Part shown: in pieces, positions 51,834 through 60,781 of the stretch | Position numbering within the stretch: position 1 is the first letter of the stretch | How the letters are laid out: the number at the start of each line of letters is the position of its first letter | Origin: Synergistota bacterium | Lineage (GTDB): Bacteria; Synergistota; Synergistia; Synergistales; Synergistaceae | Direction: 5' to 3' | Assembly: GCA_023450745.1 (NCBI GenBank) | Contig: JAEXGR010000084.1 | Location: forward strand, 9,955 to 73,954 | DNA: 64,000 bases | Program-made: the position numbers and the translations under genes | The notes under the pieces: generated by a model | The model's input: only the letters and a program-made list of their open reading frames with translations | Database searches by the model: none | What the model was told of the DNA's origin: nothing

Positions 51834-52391
51834 ATGAAGACAACAGAGATAATCATCGCCGGATTCGGTGGGCAGGGAATACTTTACATGGGACAGATGC
51901 TGGCGCACGCCGCCGTCGAACTTGGCAAAAAGGTGAGCTGGCTGCCCTCCTACGGCCCTGAAATGCGCGGAGGAACGGCAAACTGTATGGTCTGTATTTC
52001 GGGCGATGAGATCAATTCGCCCCTCGTCCTCGAACCGGACGTATTGGTGGCGATGAACAAACCGTCGCTCGTTCGCTTTGAGAAAACTGTGAAGCCAAGC
52101 GGGATGCTGATTCTCAACCGCGACTTGATAGACATCGAACCAACACGCGGCGATATAGCAGTCAACTGGCTCTCAGCCGATGGAATAGCCGCCGAACTTG
52201 GCAATCCGAAGGTCGCCAACATGGCCGCTTTGGGGGCGCTGCTCCGCGCGTTGGGGTTTATTTCGCTGGAAAAGGCCGAGGAGACCGTGCGCAATAACAC
52301 CCCTGCCGGAAAAGCCCAAATGCTGGATATCAATTTAGCGGCGCTGCGCCGCGGCTACGTGGCGTCAACACCGGCCGTTTCCACCATCTGA
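51834..52391 (+). CDS. 2-oxoacid:ferredoxin oxidoreductase, gamma subunit
   Basis: 185 residues of the gamma domain family: IIIAGFGGQGILYMGQMLAHAA at the start, LPSYGPEMRGGTANCMVCIS near residue 38 and NMAALGALL near 132. The chain helps bind CoA in the assembled enzyme. GAGGAG precedes the ATG. It lies 18 bases after the beta gene. Confidence 0.9.
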   Translation: MKTTEIIIAGFGGQGILYMGQMLAHAAVELGKKVSWLPSYGPEMRGGTANCMVCISGDEINSPLVLEPDVLVAMNKPSLVRFEKTVKPSGMLILNRDLIDIEPTRGDIAVNWLSADGIAAELGNPKVANMAALGALLRALGFISLEKAEETVRNNTPAGKAQMLDINLAALRRGYVASTPAVSTI

Positions 52392-52404
52392 GGAGGGAAA
52401 GATC

Positions 52405-52599
52405 ATGATTCGGTTTGACGAGATAAGGTGCAAATCCTGCGGGTTATGCGTGGAGTTTTGTCCTAAAAAGTGCCTCAAAATAACAGACAGAATCAACGAA
52501 AAAGGACACAGAGTGGCCGGTATCACAGATCAGTCGCTTTGCGTCTCCTGCGGCGTCTGCTATACGGTCTGCCCCGACGTCGCGATTATCGTCGCATAA
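52405..52599 (+). CDS. 2-oxoacid:ferredoxin oxidoreductase, delta subunit (2x[4Fe-4S] ferredoxin)
   Basis: 64 residues with two complete CxxCxxCxxxCP motifs (CKSCGLCVEFCP and CVSCGVCYTVCP), carrying electrons from the TPP centre to external ferredoxin. AGGAGGG precedes the ATG. In several archaeal operons this subunit comes first; here it is last of the four. Confidence 0.92.
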   Translation: MIRFDEIRCKSCGLCVEFCPKKCLKITDRINEKGHRVAGITDQSLCVSCGVCYTVCPDVAIIVA

Positions 52600-52628
52600 A
52601 AGGCGCGAGGAGAGAGGAGAGAAAGGGA

Positions 52629-53396
52629 ATGTATGAGAAAAATTTGGGAAAATACAGGGAAAGGCTCTTTGGGCTGATCGACGAAGAACGGATCGTCTGT
52701 ACGGAAATCCCCCGGCCGTCGAAGAAAATCGTTGATGATTTGCAGGCAGTAAAGGGGCTTTCGTCGGCGGTTTCCGATGCGCTCGACGCAATGGGCGTCA
52801 ACGGGGCGATCGCAGCCAGCGTATTGCGGCCTTTGCAGCGCGGTGTAACTGTTGTGGGGCCTGTGGTGACGCTCCGATATCTCTTTGAGCGATTGACGCC
52901 GTCGCGAGGCTTTGCGGAAGGAAGAAAAGGGCGCATGGCGGACAGAGACGCCTATGCGCTCGCCGCTCCGGGCGACGTCGTCGTCTTCGATATGGGAGGC
53001 AAAATCATCTCCGGGCAAGGCGGCATGTCGACCGCCGTCGCGCTGAAGAGCGGTATTGCGGCGACAATCTGCGACGGAGGCATCCGCGACGTGGAAGAGA
53101 TTCGCGAACAGGGGCTGCCCGTATGGGCCAGAGGCGTTACGCCAGTCTCCGGTAAGTTCCGCATCGAAGCCGCGGCGATCAACGGCCCCGTTCTCATAGA
53201 TGGAATACAGGTCTGCCCCGGAGATCTCTGCGTCGCAGACGATACCGGCATCTGCTTTGTGCCTGTCGACAAAATCGAGGAAACACACAGGCGGGTGATG
53301 GAGATCGTCAAACGCGAGGAACGGGTCATGAACGCCTTCCAAGCAGGCGGAAATCTGAAAGAGGTTCTTGAAATATTGCCCGCTTCGCAATGGTAA
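52629..53396 (+). CDS. RraA-family protein (aldolase/decarboxylase-like)
   Basis: 255 residues from the ATG at 52629 (AGGAGAGAAAGGGA upstream). The centre is the RraA fold: SDALDAMG (residues 49-56), GPVVTLRY, APGDVVVFDMGGK, the GG-xS/T segment GMSTAVALKSGIAATICDGGIRDVEEI and the late PGDLCVADDTGICFVP. The G-x(20)-R-D-type pattern (CDGGIRD) is shared with 4-hydroxy-4-methyl-2-oxoglutarate aldolases, which release pyruvate. Being last in an operon for a 2-oxoacid oxidoreductase suggests it makes or trims the 2-oxoacid. True RNase E inhibitor RraA is shorter (about 160 residues). Confidence 0.78.
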   Translation: MYEKNLGKYRERLFGLIDEERIVCTEIPRPSKKIVDDLQAVKGLSSAVSDALDAMGVNGAIAASVLRPLQRGVTVVGPVVTLRYLFERLTPSRGFAEGRKGRMADRDAYALAAPGDVVVFDMGGKIISGQGGMSTAVALKSGIAATICDGGIRDVEEIREQGLPVWARGVTPVSGKFRIEAAAINGPVLIDGIQVCPGDLCVADDTGICFVPVDKIEETHRRVMEIVKREERVMNAFQAGGNLKEVLEILPASQW

Positions 53397-53439
53397 TCAA
53401 TCGCCGGGTTCTGGCCATATACCGCGTCGCCAGGAAATA

Positions 53440-53492
53440 AGCGCCTCTGCTTTTATGATAACCCTTGAGCGGAGGCGCTATTCTATTTTCTT
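53440..53492. terminator. Terminator between converging operons
   Basis: AGCGCCTC (53440-53447) pairs with GAGGCGCT (53472-53479), followed by ATTCTATTTTC. The rest of the gap to 53640 holds no supported gene. Confidence 0.65.
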
Positions 53493-53640
53493 AATTATTT
53501 GCCGGCAGCAAGCCCGGCAGTCTTCTTAGGCGCAGGCCATATGCGCGCTCCACGATACAGGGTCATGGGCGGTAACGCCGCCGCGGCACTCCGTATCCGC
53601 ATTTCTCCCGCAACCGCCTTGATATACGAATCTTTTTCAT

Positions 53641-55299
53641 TTATATAATTCTTACCGGTTCATACTCACCGAAAACTTCGCGCAGCGCGCCGCATATTTC
53701 TCCGAGCGTCGCGTATAACCTGACCGCTGTGATGATATAGGGATAAAGGTTCTCCGTCCCCGCCGCCGCTTCTTTCAATTTTTTCAGAGCGGCCTTTACT
53801 GCGGCATTATCCCTGCTTTTCCTGAGTCCGGCGATTTTCTGTCTCTGCCTTTCCGCCACGGAGGGGTCTACTGTCGCGACGTTGACTTCCGTCGCCTCTC
53901 CGCCTGTGAATCTATTGACTCCGACGATGATTTTCTCAGATTTTTCGACCGCACGCTGATATTCGCAAGCGCTCTCGAGTATCCGGCTCTGCGTCCACCC
54001 TTCCTCGATCGCGGCCACAGCACCGCCCATATTCTCGATCTGTTCGATGAGATATTCCGCTTCTTGTTCGATTTTGTCAGTCATCGCCTCAACAAAGTAT
54101 GATCCGGCCAACGGGTCGATAACCTCGGCGGCGCCGCTTTCGTAAGCGATAATCTGCTGCGTCCTAACGGCAAGCACCGCAGATTCTTCTGTAGGAATCG
54201 ACAACGCTTCGTCGTAGGCGCAGGCGGCCATCGAATTCGTTCCGCCGAGGACGGCGCCGAAAGCTTGGAGGCTCACTCGCACAACATTGTTGAGCGGCTG
54301 CTGGGCCGTAAGGATCGAACCGGAGGTGTGGGTATGGACGCGGAGCATCCATGACGAAGGTTTTCGCGCTCCGAATCGCTCTTTGAGTATCCTTGCCCAC
54401 AGTCGCCGCGCCGCGCGGAATTTTGCCGCTTCCTCAAGGACGTTAATGTCGGCGGTGAATATCCAGGAAATCCGGGCCGCAAAGTCGTCGATGTCAAGCC
54501 CCACATCGATGGCTGACTGGATATAGGCGATTGCGTTGGCGAAGGCGAAGGCTATCTCCTCGGTGAGCGTCGCACCCGCCTCTCTGATGTGATAACCGCC
54601 GAGACTGATCGTGTTCCACTTGGGCATCTTCTTACCGCAATAGGCGAAAAGGTCCGCGGTCAGGCGCATCGACGGACGCGGCGGGTAAATATACGTACCG
54701 CGTGCGAGATACTCCTTGAGTACGTCGTTCTGAACCGTACCGCGCAGGAGCTCTGGCGACACGCCCTGTTTTTCGCCTACGGCCTGATACATGGAGAGAA
54801 TAACGGCGGCCGGCGCGTTTATGGTCAAGGAAGTGCTCACCTTGTCGAGGGGAATGCCGTCGAAAAGTTCCTCCATATCTTTCAGAGAATCTATAGCTAC
54901 GCCGACCCTGCCCACTTCTCCCTCGCTGCGGCGGTCGTCGGAGTCATAACCGATTTGCGTCGGCAGGTCAAAAGCCACCGAAAGGCCAGTAACCCCCTGT
55001 GCGAGCAGGAATTTGAAACGCTCGTTGCTCTCCTTTGCCGTGGCGAAGCCCGCGTAGCTGCGCATCGTCCATAACCGCCCTCGGTACATAGACGCCTGAC
55101 CTCCGCGCGTCATCGGGTATTGTCCCGGGAAACCGATTCTTTCAAGATATCGCGCATCGGACGTCTTAACGTCAAGCGGCGTATAGATACGTTTTTCGGC
55201 GATATGTTCTCTTTCCGGAGCCTTGGCAAACGTCTCTTTCAAAGTGCCCTCTTCCCACTCTCTCATGGCCTGTGAAATATCTTTATTATCTTCGCTCAT
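53641..55299 (-). CDS. Acyl-CoA mutase large subunit (methylmalonyl-CoA mutase family), without B12 domain
   Basis: 552 residues from the ATG at 55299 (GGAGGAG upstream). This is the TIM-barrel substrate subunit of the adenosylcobalamin-dependent mutases, of the length used when the B12-binding domain is a separate protein. YPMTRGGQASMYRGRLWTMRSYAGFA, FDLPTQIGYDSDD, YIYPPRPSMRL and SLGGYHIREAGAT fit the family. A usually conserved active-site stretch, GGTQSLHTN in methylmalonyl-CoA mutases, reads GGTNSMAAC here, and RTHSQTSG reads RVHTHTSG. The substrate may therefore be another acyl-CoA. No small B12 subunit, epimerase or chaperone is in the window. It follows the acyl kinase gene, with a 103-base gap. 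Confidence 0.82.
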   Translation of the reverse strand: MSEDNKDISQAMREWEEGTLKETFAKAPEREHIAEKRIYTPLDVKTSDARYLERIGFPGQYPMTRGGQASMYRGRLWTMRSYAGFATAKESNERFKFLLAQGVTGLSVAFDLPTQIGYDSDDRRSEGEVGRVGVAIDSLKDMEELFDGIPLDKVSTSLTINAPAAVILSMYQAVGEKQGVSPELLRGTVQNDVLKEYLARGTYIYPPRPSMRLTADLFAYCGKKMPKWNTISLGGYHIREAGATLTEEIAFAFANAIAYIQSAIDVGLDIDDFAARISWIFTADINVLEEAAKFRAARRLWARILKERFGARKPSSWMLRVHTHTSGSILTAQQPLNNVVRVSLQAFGAVLGGTNSMAACAYDEALSIPTEESAVLAVRTQQIIAYESGAAEVIDPLAGSYFVEAMTDKIEQEAEYLIEQIENMGGAVAAIEEGWTQSRILESACEYQRAVEKSEKIIVGVNRFTGGEATEVNVATVDPSVAERQRQKIAGLRKSRDNAAVKAALKKLKEAAAGTENLYPYIITAVRLYATLGEICGALREVFGEYEPVRII

Positions 55300-55402
55300 A
55301 ATTTCTCCTCCAATGCTCCAGCTGGCACCAGCTCCGCACCTTATGGTGTGCGCGCTTTCATCTCCAACGTATAAGCTGTGTTTTTCACAATTGTGATATT
55401 TT

Positions 55403-56641
55403 TTATATATTGACCGCTTTTTTCGCACCGTCGTTCAGTTTTGTCAACTCCCTTGTCAACGCCAGAGTATCGCGCGCGATCATCAGTTCTTCGTTCGTCG
55501 GTACGACCATTACCTTCACCTTTGAACCATCTTCGCTGATGACAGCCTCTTTTCCGCAAGTCGCTTCGTTCTTTCGCGCATCGACTCTAACGCCCAGAAA
55601 ATCCAGATTTTCGAGCGAATCACGGCGCACAGCCGCGCTGTTTTCGCCAATTCCCGCCGTGAAGACGACGGCGTCTATTCCACCCATTAAGGCGGCGAAA
55701 CTTCCAACGCACTTTTTTATTCCCGTACTGAGCATCTCGCAGGCCAGCCGCGCGCGGAAATTGCCTTTTTCCGCCTCGGCCTGCACGTCGCGCAAATCAC
55801 TGGAGACTCCCGAGATGCCCAAAAGCCCGCTCTGCTTGTGCAGGATGTCACTCACCGCCGCTGCGCCCCCCTCTTTTTCTATCAGATAGAGCACGACTGA
55901 GGCATCGATATCGCCGCATCTCGTGCCCATTATCAGCCCTTTGGTCGTACCCATGCCGAGGCTACAGTCAACGCTTTTTCCGCCGTCGACCGCGGTTACG
56001 GAACTCCCGTTCCCTAAGTGACAGGTTACAAGCTTCAGCGACGTAAGCGGACGTTCAAGGATTTCGGCGGCTCTTCGCGCAACATAGGCATGGCTGACGC
56101 CGTGGAAGCAGTAGCTCCTGATGCCATCTTCCTCATAGTAGCGATAGGGAATGCCGTACATATAGGCTTTCGGCGGCATCGTCTGATGAAAGGACGTGTC
56201 GAAGACCGCCACATTGGGAATCTCCGGCAAAATCCCTCGTATCGCCCTGATCCCCAGCAAGCTAGCGCGGTTATGCAAGGGCGCCAGCCGGGCGCAGGCT
56301 TCGATTTCGCACATTACCTTCTCGTCCGCCAAGGCGGGTCCATTGATATTTTCGCCGCCGTGAACGACTCTGTGTCCTACCGCCGCAAGCTCCTCAAGGC
56401 CGTTCAGTACGCCCGCGTCGGAATCGAGCAGCATATCCAGCACGAGACGGACCGCCGAGGCATGGTCGGCGATCTCGGATATGAGAACGGCGGATCCTCC
56501 TCCCCGACCGCGCTGCACGAGCCGCGAGCCGGAGATACCGATACGCTCGACCAGCCCTTTGCAAAGGACGTGTTCGTCAGTCATATCGAACAGCTGATAC
56601 TTCAAAGAAGAACTGCCGTAGTTTAAAACCAGGATTTTCAT
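55403..56641 (-). CDS. ackA: Acetate/propionate kinase family enzyme
   Basis: 412 residues of the acetokinase family, forming ATP from acyl phosphate. VLNYGSSSLKYQLFD at the start, GHRVVHGG, NVAVFDTSFHQTMPP, SYCFHGVSHAYVARRA, LVTCHLGNGSSVTAVDGGKSVD, VFTAGIGENS and the final VVPTNEELMIARDT are all there. Two positions differ from common acetate kinases: NYGSSS in place of N(A/C)GSSS, and LGMGTTKGLIMGTRCGDID in place of the usual MGxTPLEGLMMGTRSGD. Longer acyl phosphates such as propionyl phosphate are thus plausible. It lies upstream of the acyl-CoA mutase and divergent from a LysR regulator. Confidence 0.85.
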   Translation of the reverse strand: MKILVLNYGSSSLKYQLFDMTDEHVLCKGLVERIGISGSRLVQRGRGGGSAVLISEIADHASAVRLVLDMLLDSDAGVLNGLEELAAVGHRVVHGGENINGPALADEKVMCEIEACARLAPLHNRASLLGIRAIRGILPEIPNVAVFDTSFHQTMPPKAYMYGIPYRYYEEDGIRSYCFHGVSHAYVARRAAEILERPLTSLKLVTCHLGNGSSVTAVDGGKSVDCSLGMGTTKGLIMGTRCGDIDASVVLYLIEKEGGAAAVSDILHKQSGLLGISGVSSDLRDVQAEAEKGNFRARLACEMLSTGIKKCVGSFAALMGGIDAVVFTAGIGENSAAVRRDSLENLDFLGVRVDARKNEATCGKEAVISEDGSKVKVMVVPTNEELMIARDTLALTRELTKLNDGAKKAVNI

Positions 56642-56963
56642 GTGCCATACGCCTCCAGAAAGAAAAATTCTCCAACCGCCTTAACCGGCCAAAGGCAATA
56701 TCCCATCAGCCCCGGACGGAGAAACCACAAATTCTCGCGCCCGACGATTCTCTTTGGATATTTTTTTATCGTAAATGAAGCTTTATGCAGAATATCATCA
56801 ATAGAGATAGAGGGCAAATGATCATCTTTAATAAAAGATATAAAAAATTATTATATTAAAAAAACCGCCGACATATTTCAAATTTTACCTCGTATAAATC
56901 GCTATGAATAAATTTATGATAAGATATATAAAATTTTTATATTTTGAGCGGAGATGTTAAACG
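56642..56963. promoter_or_regulatory. Divergent control region between ackA and the LysR gene
   Basis: The last 150 bases are very AT-rich. A perfect 10-base palindrome ATAAATTTAT lies at 56908-56917, about 50 bases before the LysR ATG, and ATAAAT recurs 13 bases earlier (56894), a spacing compatible with a LysR site. No coding sequence is present. Confidence 0.45.
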
Positions 56964-57860
56964 ATGAACGTCGAGGCTATCGAAGCGTTCTTAACTGTCG
57001 TGGAGACAAGAAGTATTTCAAAGGCGGCCGATAAGCTTTTTCTTTCGCAGCCGACGGTCAGCCACCGTCTGAAAGCGCTGGAAAACGACCTCAACGTGCG
57101 GCTCATCCTGCGGCAAAAGGGTGCGCGCGCCATCGAACTGACCTATCAGGGCGAAATGTTCATTCCGATCGCGGAGCAGTGGATGTCGCTCTATACCGAC
57201 ACGCAAGACCTGCAAAACGCCGATCCCCGCATGCACTTGAGCATCGGCTGCCCAGACACGCTCATAACCTATTTGCTGCCGCCGCTTTTCATGCGCCTCC
57301 TCAACATGGAAAAGACAATGCAGATGAAAATCCTCGCCTATCATTCCGACGAACTCTATAAAGCTATAGAGGCCAGGACCGTCGACGTCGCGCTGGGGTT
57401 TTACCAGATGCACTATAAGAATATCATCTCCGCCCCCGTCTTTAAAGAGCCGTTTTTTTTAGTCAGGCGCAAACAAGGGACGCCTAAAGAGAGCAAAATT
57501 CACCCGTCCGCGCTGGAACGAAAGAACGAAATATTTTTCTACTGGTGCCCGGAATTACAGCAATGGCATGATCAATGGTGGGATCCGGCGGAAAAACCGC
57601 ACGTTGAGATCGATACCGCCTCGCTTATCTATCGGCTGATGGATAAAGACGAACTGTGGATGATCGCCCCCTACTGCGTCCTTAACGCGCTCAGAGACGA
57701 CGAACGCCTGGAGATACGCGCGCTTGACGCCGATCCGCCGCAGCGAAACTGCTATCTTCTGACACACCGTTACCCCAAGCCGCACCACGCGCAAAGCATC
57801 GCGCTCTTTAAGAAAAAGCTGTCGGAGTTCTGCGCGGAACATACGTGGGAACTTCTCTAA
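56964..57860 (+). CDS. LysR-family transcriptional regulator
   Basis: 298 residues: N-terminal winged helix (residues 1-62; AIEAFLTVVETRSISKAADKLFLSQPTVSHRLKALE is typical) and a periplasmic-binding-protein-like effector domain (about 90-290). It is divergent from the acyl kinase and mutase genes, and LysR proteins commonly regulate such a divergent neighbour. GCGGAGATG precedes the ATG. Confidence 0.92.
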   Translation: MNVEAIEAFLTVVETRSISKAADKLFLSQPTVSHRLKALENDLNVRLILRQKGARAIELTYQGEMFIPIAEQWMSLYTDTQDLQNADPRMHLSIGCPDTLITYLLPPLFMRLLNMEKTMQMKILAYHSDELYKAIEARTVDVALGFYQMHYKNIISAPVFKEPFFLVRRKQGTPKESKIHPSALERKNEIFFYWCPELQQWHDQWWDPAEKPHVEIDTASLIYRLMDKDELWMIAPYCVLNALRDDERLEIRALDADPPQRNCYLLTHRYPKPHHAQSIALFKKKLSEFCAEHTWELL

Positions 57861-58093
57861 TGGCCACCGGCCAATAATGACGACCGTCAAATATATAGAA
57901 AAAATGGGCGGCGTCCTTGTCGTTCAAAATCATAGGCGCGCGGACAGACGCCTTTTTCGCCGCGCAGAGGCCGGTAAAATTCCACGCGAAAATTAAAAAA
58001 AATCTCGCTCTTTCGCGCCGCCCGCGATAAAATCGTGCGATAATAGAGATGCCGCAGGCTGTTTTATATCAAGGCCGCGAGGAGGACTCACAC

Positions 58094-58663
58094 GTGAAAT
58101 TACGCTACAGGCCACTTACAAAAGAAGATTATCCCCAAGTGGCGGCTCTGACTTCCAAATATGTCAACGCCGAGCGGGCCTATCAGGATTATATGAAATC
58201 CGTCTGCGATTCTCTTGGCGTAACGTCGGCGGGGATAGCCGCCCTCGGCGAGGATGGCATCCTTGTCGGGGCCGCGATCGCGGAAAAGGGAATGCATCTT
58301 ACAGGCGGCAGGGAAGATTTTTTCACGCAGATAAGAGCCGATATCGGCGCGGAGGAGATATGGAGCGGCGGGATCATCATCGTCGAAGAAAAGTATCAGA
58401 ACAAGAAGGTCGGCGCCGCGCTGCTTATCCATCTTTTATCATACTTTGAGGAGGCAGGCGTGAGGCATCTGCTGTTGGAAATATGGGTGCGCCCGGACGG
58501 CTGCGCGCCCTCGGAATCGCAGCTCTATCTCGCGCGCTCTTTCACGGACTACGGCACGGTGGATAACTTTTACGCCGAGGCCCCGGGGCTGGAGGATCAC
58601 GTCTGCGAGGTCTGCGGACACCCCTGCAAATGCAAGGCGAAGATCGCCGTCATTCACGTCTAG
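58094..58663 (+). CDS. GNAT-family acetyltransferase with C-terminal cysteine cluster, first of a tandem pair
   Basis: 189 residues from a GTG at 58094, chosen because GGAGG lies eight bases upstream and the paralogue begins at the same point. The GNAT core includes VEEKYQNKKVGAALLIHLLSYFEEAGVRHLLLEIWVRPDG (about 97-136), which has the Q/R-x-x-G-x-G/A-like acetyl-CoA loop. After it comes VCEVCGHPCKCKAKIAVIHV with CxxCxxxCxC spacing, likely a zinc site. Substrate unknown. The next gene is a close paralogue nine bases later. Confidence 0.75.
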   Translation: MKLRYRPLTKEDYPQVAALTSKYVNAERAYQDYMKSVCDSLGVTSAGIAALGEDGILVGAAIAEKGMHLTGGREDFFTQIRADIGAEEIWSGGIIIVEEKYQNKKVGAALLIHLLSYFEEAGVRHLLLEIWVRPDGCAPSESQLYLARSFTDYGTVDNFYAEAPGLEDHVCEVCGHPCKCKAKIAVIHV

Positions 58664-58671
58664 AGGAACCC

Positions 58672-59229
58672 ATGAAATTATCATACCGCCTCGCCGAAAA
58701 AAGCGATTACCAAAAGATTCTGCCGTTGGCGGAACAAGAGCTGAATTCAGGCCAGGGCTACGAAGAATATATGCGCGCGATCTTTGACGAGTTAGGAAAA
58801 AACGCCTTCGGCATCGTCGCCTGCCGCGAAGAGGAAATCATCGGCTTCGCCTTTCTCGAAAAAGGCCTGGCGCTTACCGGAGGACGCGAGGATTTCTTCC
58901 CCGAGATCAAAAAGGATATCGGCGGCGAGGAAATCTGGACCGGCGCGGCCTATGCCGTCACCGACGAATACTTGAACTGCAAAGTCGGTTCCGCCCTTTA
59001 TATCTACGCGCTCTCCCATCTCGAGGATATCGGCGCCAAGCATCTGCTGCTGGAAATATGGGTGCGCCCGGACGGCTACGCGCCATCAAACGCCAATCTG
59101 GCGACGGCGGGACGCTACACTGAATACGGCGTCGTGGAAAATTTTTACGCGCACGCCACAGGCTACATCTGCCCCGTCTGCGGCGCGCGCTGCAAATGTT
59201 CGGCGAAGATCGCCGTCGTGCATATATAA
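58672..59229 (+). CDS. GNAT-family acetyltransferase with C-terminal cysteine cluster, second of a tandem pair
   Basis: 185 residues, clearly a duplicate of the preceding gene: LTGGREDFF, GGEEIW/GAEEIW and HLLLEIWVRPDG(Y/C)APS are shared, and the C-terminus ends ICPVCGARCKCSAKIAVVHI with the same CxxCxxxCxC cluster. GAGGA precedes the ATG. The pair could form a heterodimer. No partner gene suggests a substrate. A terminator follows at once. Confidence 0.75.
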   Translation: MKLSYRLAEKSDYQKILPLAEQELNSGQGYEEYMRAIFDELGKNAFGIVACREEEIIGFAFLEKGLALTGGREDFFPEIKKDIGGEEIWTGAAYAVTDEYLNCKVGSALYIYALSHLEDIGAKHLLLEIWVRPDGYAPSNANLATAGRYTEYGVVENFYAHATGYICPVCGARCKCSAKIAVVHI

Positions 59230-59268
59230 AAGACGCCGCCTCGGATTGACGGGCGGCGTCTTTCATGT
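59229..59268 (+). terminator. Intrinsic terminator after the acetyltransferase pair
   Basis: AGACGCCGCC (59231-59240) and GGCGGCGTCT (59252-59261) form a perfect stem, followed by TTCATGTTTTTT. Confidence 0.85.
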
Positions 59269-59315
59269 TTTTTAAAGGACGCGCCGTTAGCCGCGCGGCT
59301 GTACGCGCGCGGCGC

Positions 59316-60743
59316 TTAGGATAGGAGCGAATGCCCTTCCAGCGTCTGCCCCGTTTCCGTCTCCTGCGGAAGCAGCAGGCTCAGGAACATGGAAGTGACA
59401 AAGACGCCCGCCACCGCGTTGCCGTTAAAAATATCCCCCACTACCTTGGGAAAAGCCGCGAGGAAGTTCCCGGAAGTCTGCATCAAACCGATGCCGATAC
59501 AGAAAGAAATTGAGACGATGATCATCGTCCGGTCGTTAAACTCGCAGTCCTTCAGCATCTTAATGCCCTCATATATGATCGAGCCGAACATCATCACGGT
59601 GCAGCCGCCCAACACCGCCTGCGGCAGCGAGTTGAAAAACGCGCCCAACGGAGGAAACAGCGACGCCAGAATCAGGATCAGCGCGCCCATCAGGATGGTG
59701 AAGCGGTTGATGACTTTGGTCATCGTAACAAGCCCCACATTCTGGCTGAAGGAGGTCAGAGGAAGACAGCCGAAGCAGCCGGAGACGGCGCTGGAGAATC
59801 CGTCCACCCCCAGAGAGCCTTGCAGTTCTTCAATTTTGATATCACGGTTTAGAACGCCTCGGCATACCGCGGTGGTGGCGCCCGTCGTCTCGGCCGCCGA
59901 AACCAGATAGACGATGGCGATCGTGAAGAAAGCCCCCGCATCAAAAACAGGCATGTGCCCTGTAAAAAATACGAGGCGCGGCAAGCTGAGAAAGCCAACT
60001 TCGCCAATAGTCTTGGTGATGCCGGAGAAGTCCACCATTGGGGCGACGCCGGCCACCGTGAAGGCGACAGCCGCCAGATAACCCGCGGCCAGGCCCACTA
60101 GAATGTTCATATTCTTATATACGCCTTTCAGGCGGTACCGGGAAACCAGACATACGATCAATGTGAACATACCTACCAACAAATGGTACCATGCGCCAAA
60201 GTCTGCGGCTCCGTGTCCGCCACCCCAGGAGTTCATGCCTACCGCCAAGAGGGAGAGCCCGATCGCGATCACCACGCAGGCGGAGACGACCGGCGTCAAA
60301 AAACGCTTCCAATATTTCGCGCTCAAGCCCACCAGCCCCTCGAAGACGCCGCCGAGGATGACGGCGCCGATCATGCCCTCATATCCCAAAGCGGGATTCG
60401 TACCGATCATCAATAAGCTGCCTAAAAAAGTGAAGCTTACCCCCATAACGATCGGAAGTTTCGAGCCTATCTTCCAAATCGGGTATAGCTGCATACAGGT
60501 CCCCACGCCGGCGGCAAACATCGCGCACTGCAAAAGCCGCGTGACTTCCGCCGGGCTCAGACGGTTTTCGCCGCCTCTCAGCACGGCCGCGCCGCAGACG
60601 ATGAGCACCGGCGCCAAGTTTGCGACAAACATCGCCAGCACGTGCTGCAGGCCGAACGGGATGGCCTTTTCCAAGGGCACCCGCCCGTTCAGCCTGTAGA
60701 TGTTCTCAGCGCTTATGGTTGTTACCTGCTCCTCTTTTTCCAT
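59316..60743 (-). CDS. NCS2-family purine (xanthine/uric acid) permease
   Basis: Membrane protein of 475 residues with about 14 hydrophobic segments of the nucleobase:cation symporter 2 family. GLQHVLAMFVANLAPVLIVCGAA at the start, the AETTGATTAV segment and SFSQNVGLVTMTKVINR near residue 325 are family signatures; the QNVG form is found in xanthine and urate carriers. GGGGAGGT precedes the ATG. It is transcribed after the xanthine-dehydrogenase-type genes, 38 bases downstream, giving uptake and oxidation of the same purine. Confidence 0.9.
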   Translation of the reverse strand: MEKEEQVTTISAENIYRLNGRVPLEKAIPFGLQHVLAMFVANLAPVLIVCGAAVLRGGENRLSPAEVTRLLQCAMFAAGVGTCMQLYPIWKIGSKLPIVMGVSFTFLGSLLMIGTNPALGYEGMIGAVILGGVFEGLVGLSAKYWKRFLTPVVSACVVIAIGLSLLAVGMNSWGGGHGAADFGAWYHLLVGMFTLIVCLVSRYRLKGVYKNMNILVGLAAGYLAAVAFTVAGVAPMVDFSGITKTIGEVGFLSLPRLVFFTGHMPVFDAGAFFTIAIVYLVSAAETTGATTAVCRGVLNRDIKIEELQGSLGVDGFSSAVSGCFGCLPLTSFSQNVGLVTMTKVINRFTILMGALILILASLFPPLGAFFNSLPQAVLGGCTVMMFGSIIYEGIKMLKDCEFNDRTMIIVSISFCIGIGLMQTSGNFLAAFPKVVGDIFNGNAVAGVFVTSMFLSLLLPQETETGQTLEGHSLLS

Positions 60744-60781
60744 TGCATGTACCTCCCCTATTGTTTTTATGCCCGCGGCAT

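Noticed and set aside
53500..53640. Short minus-strand frame after the mutase gene (about 35-45 codons, ending AGLAAGK)
   Set aside because: No ribosome site worth the name, no recognisable content, and the mutase ends at its usual C-terminus; probably chance.
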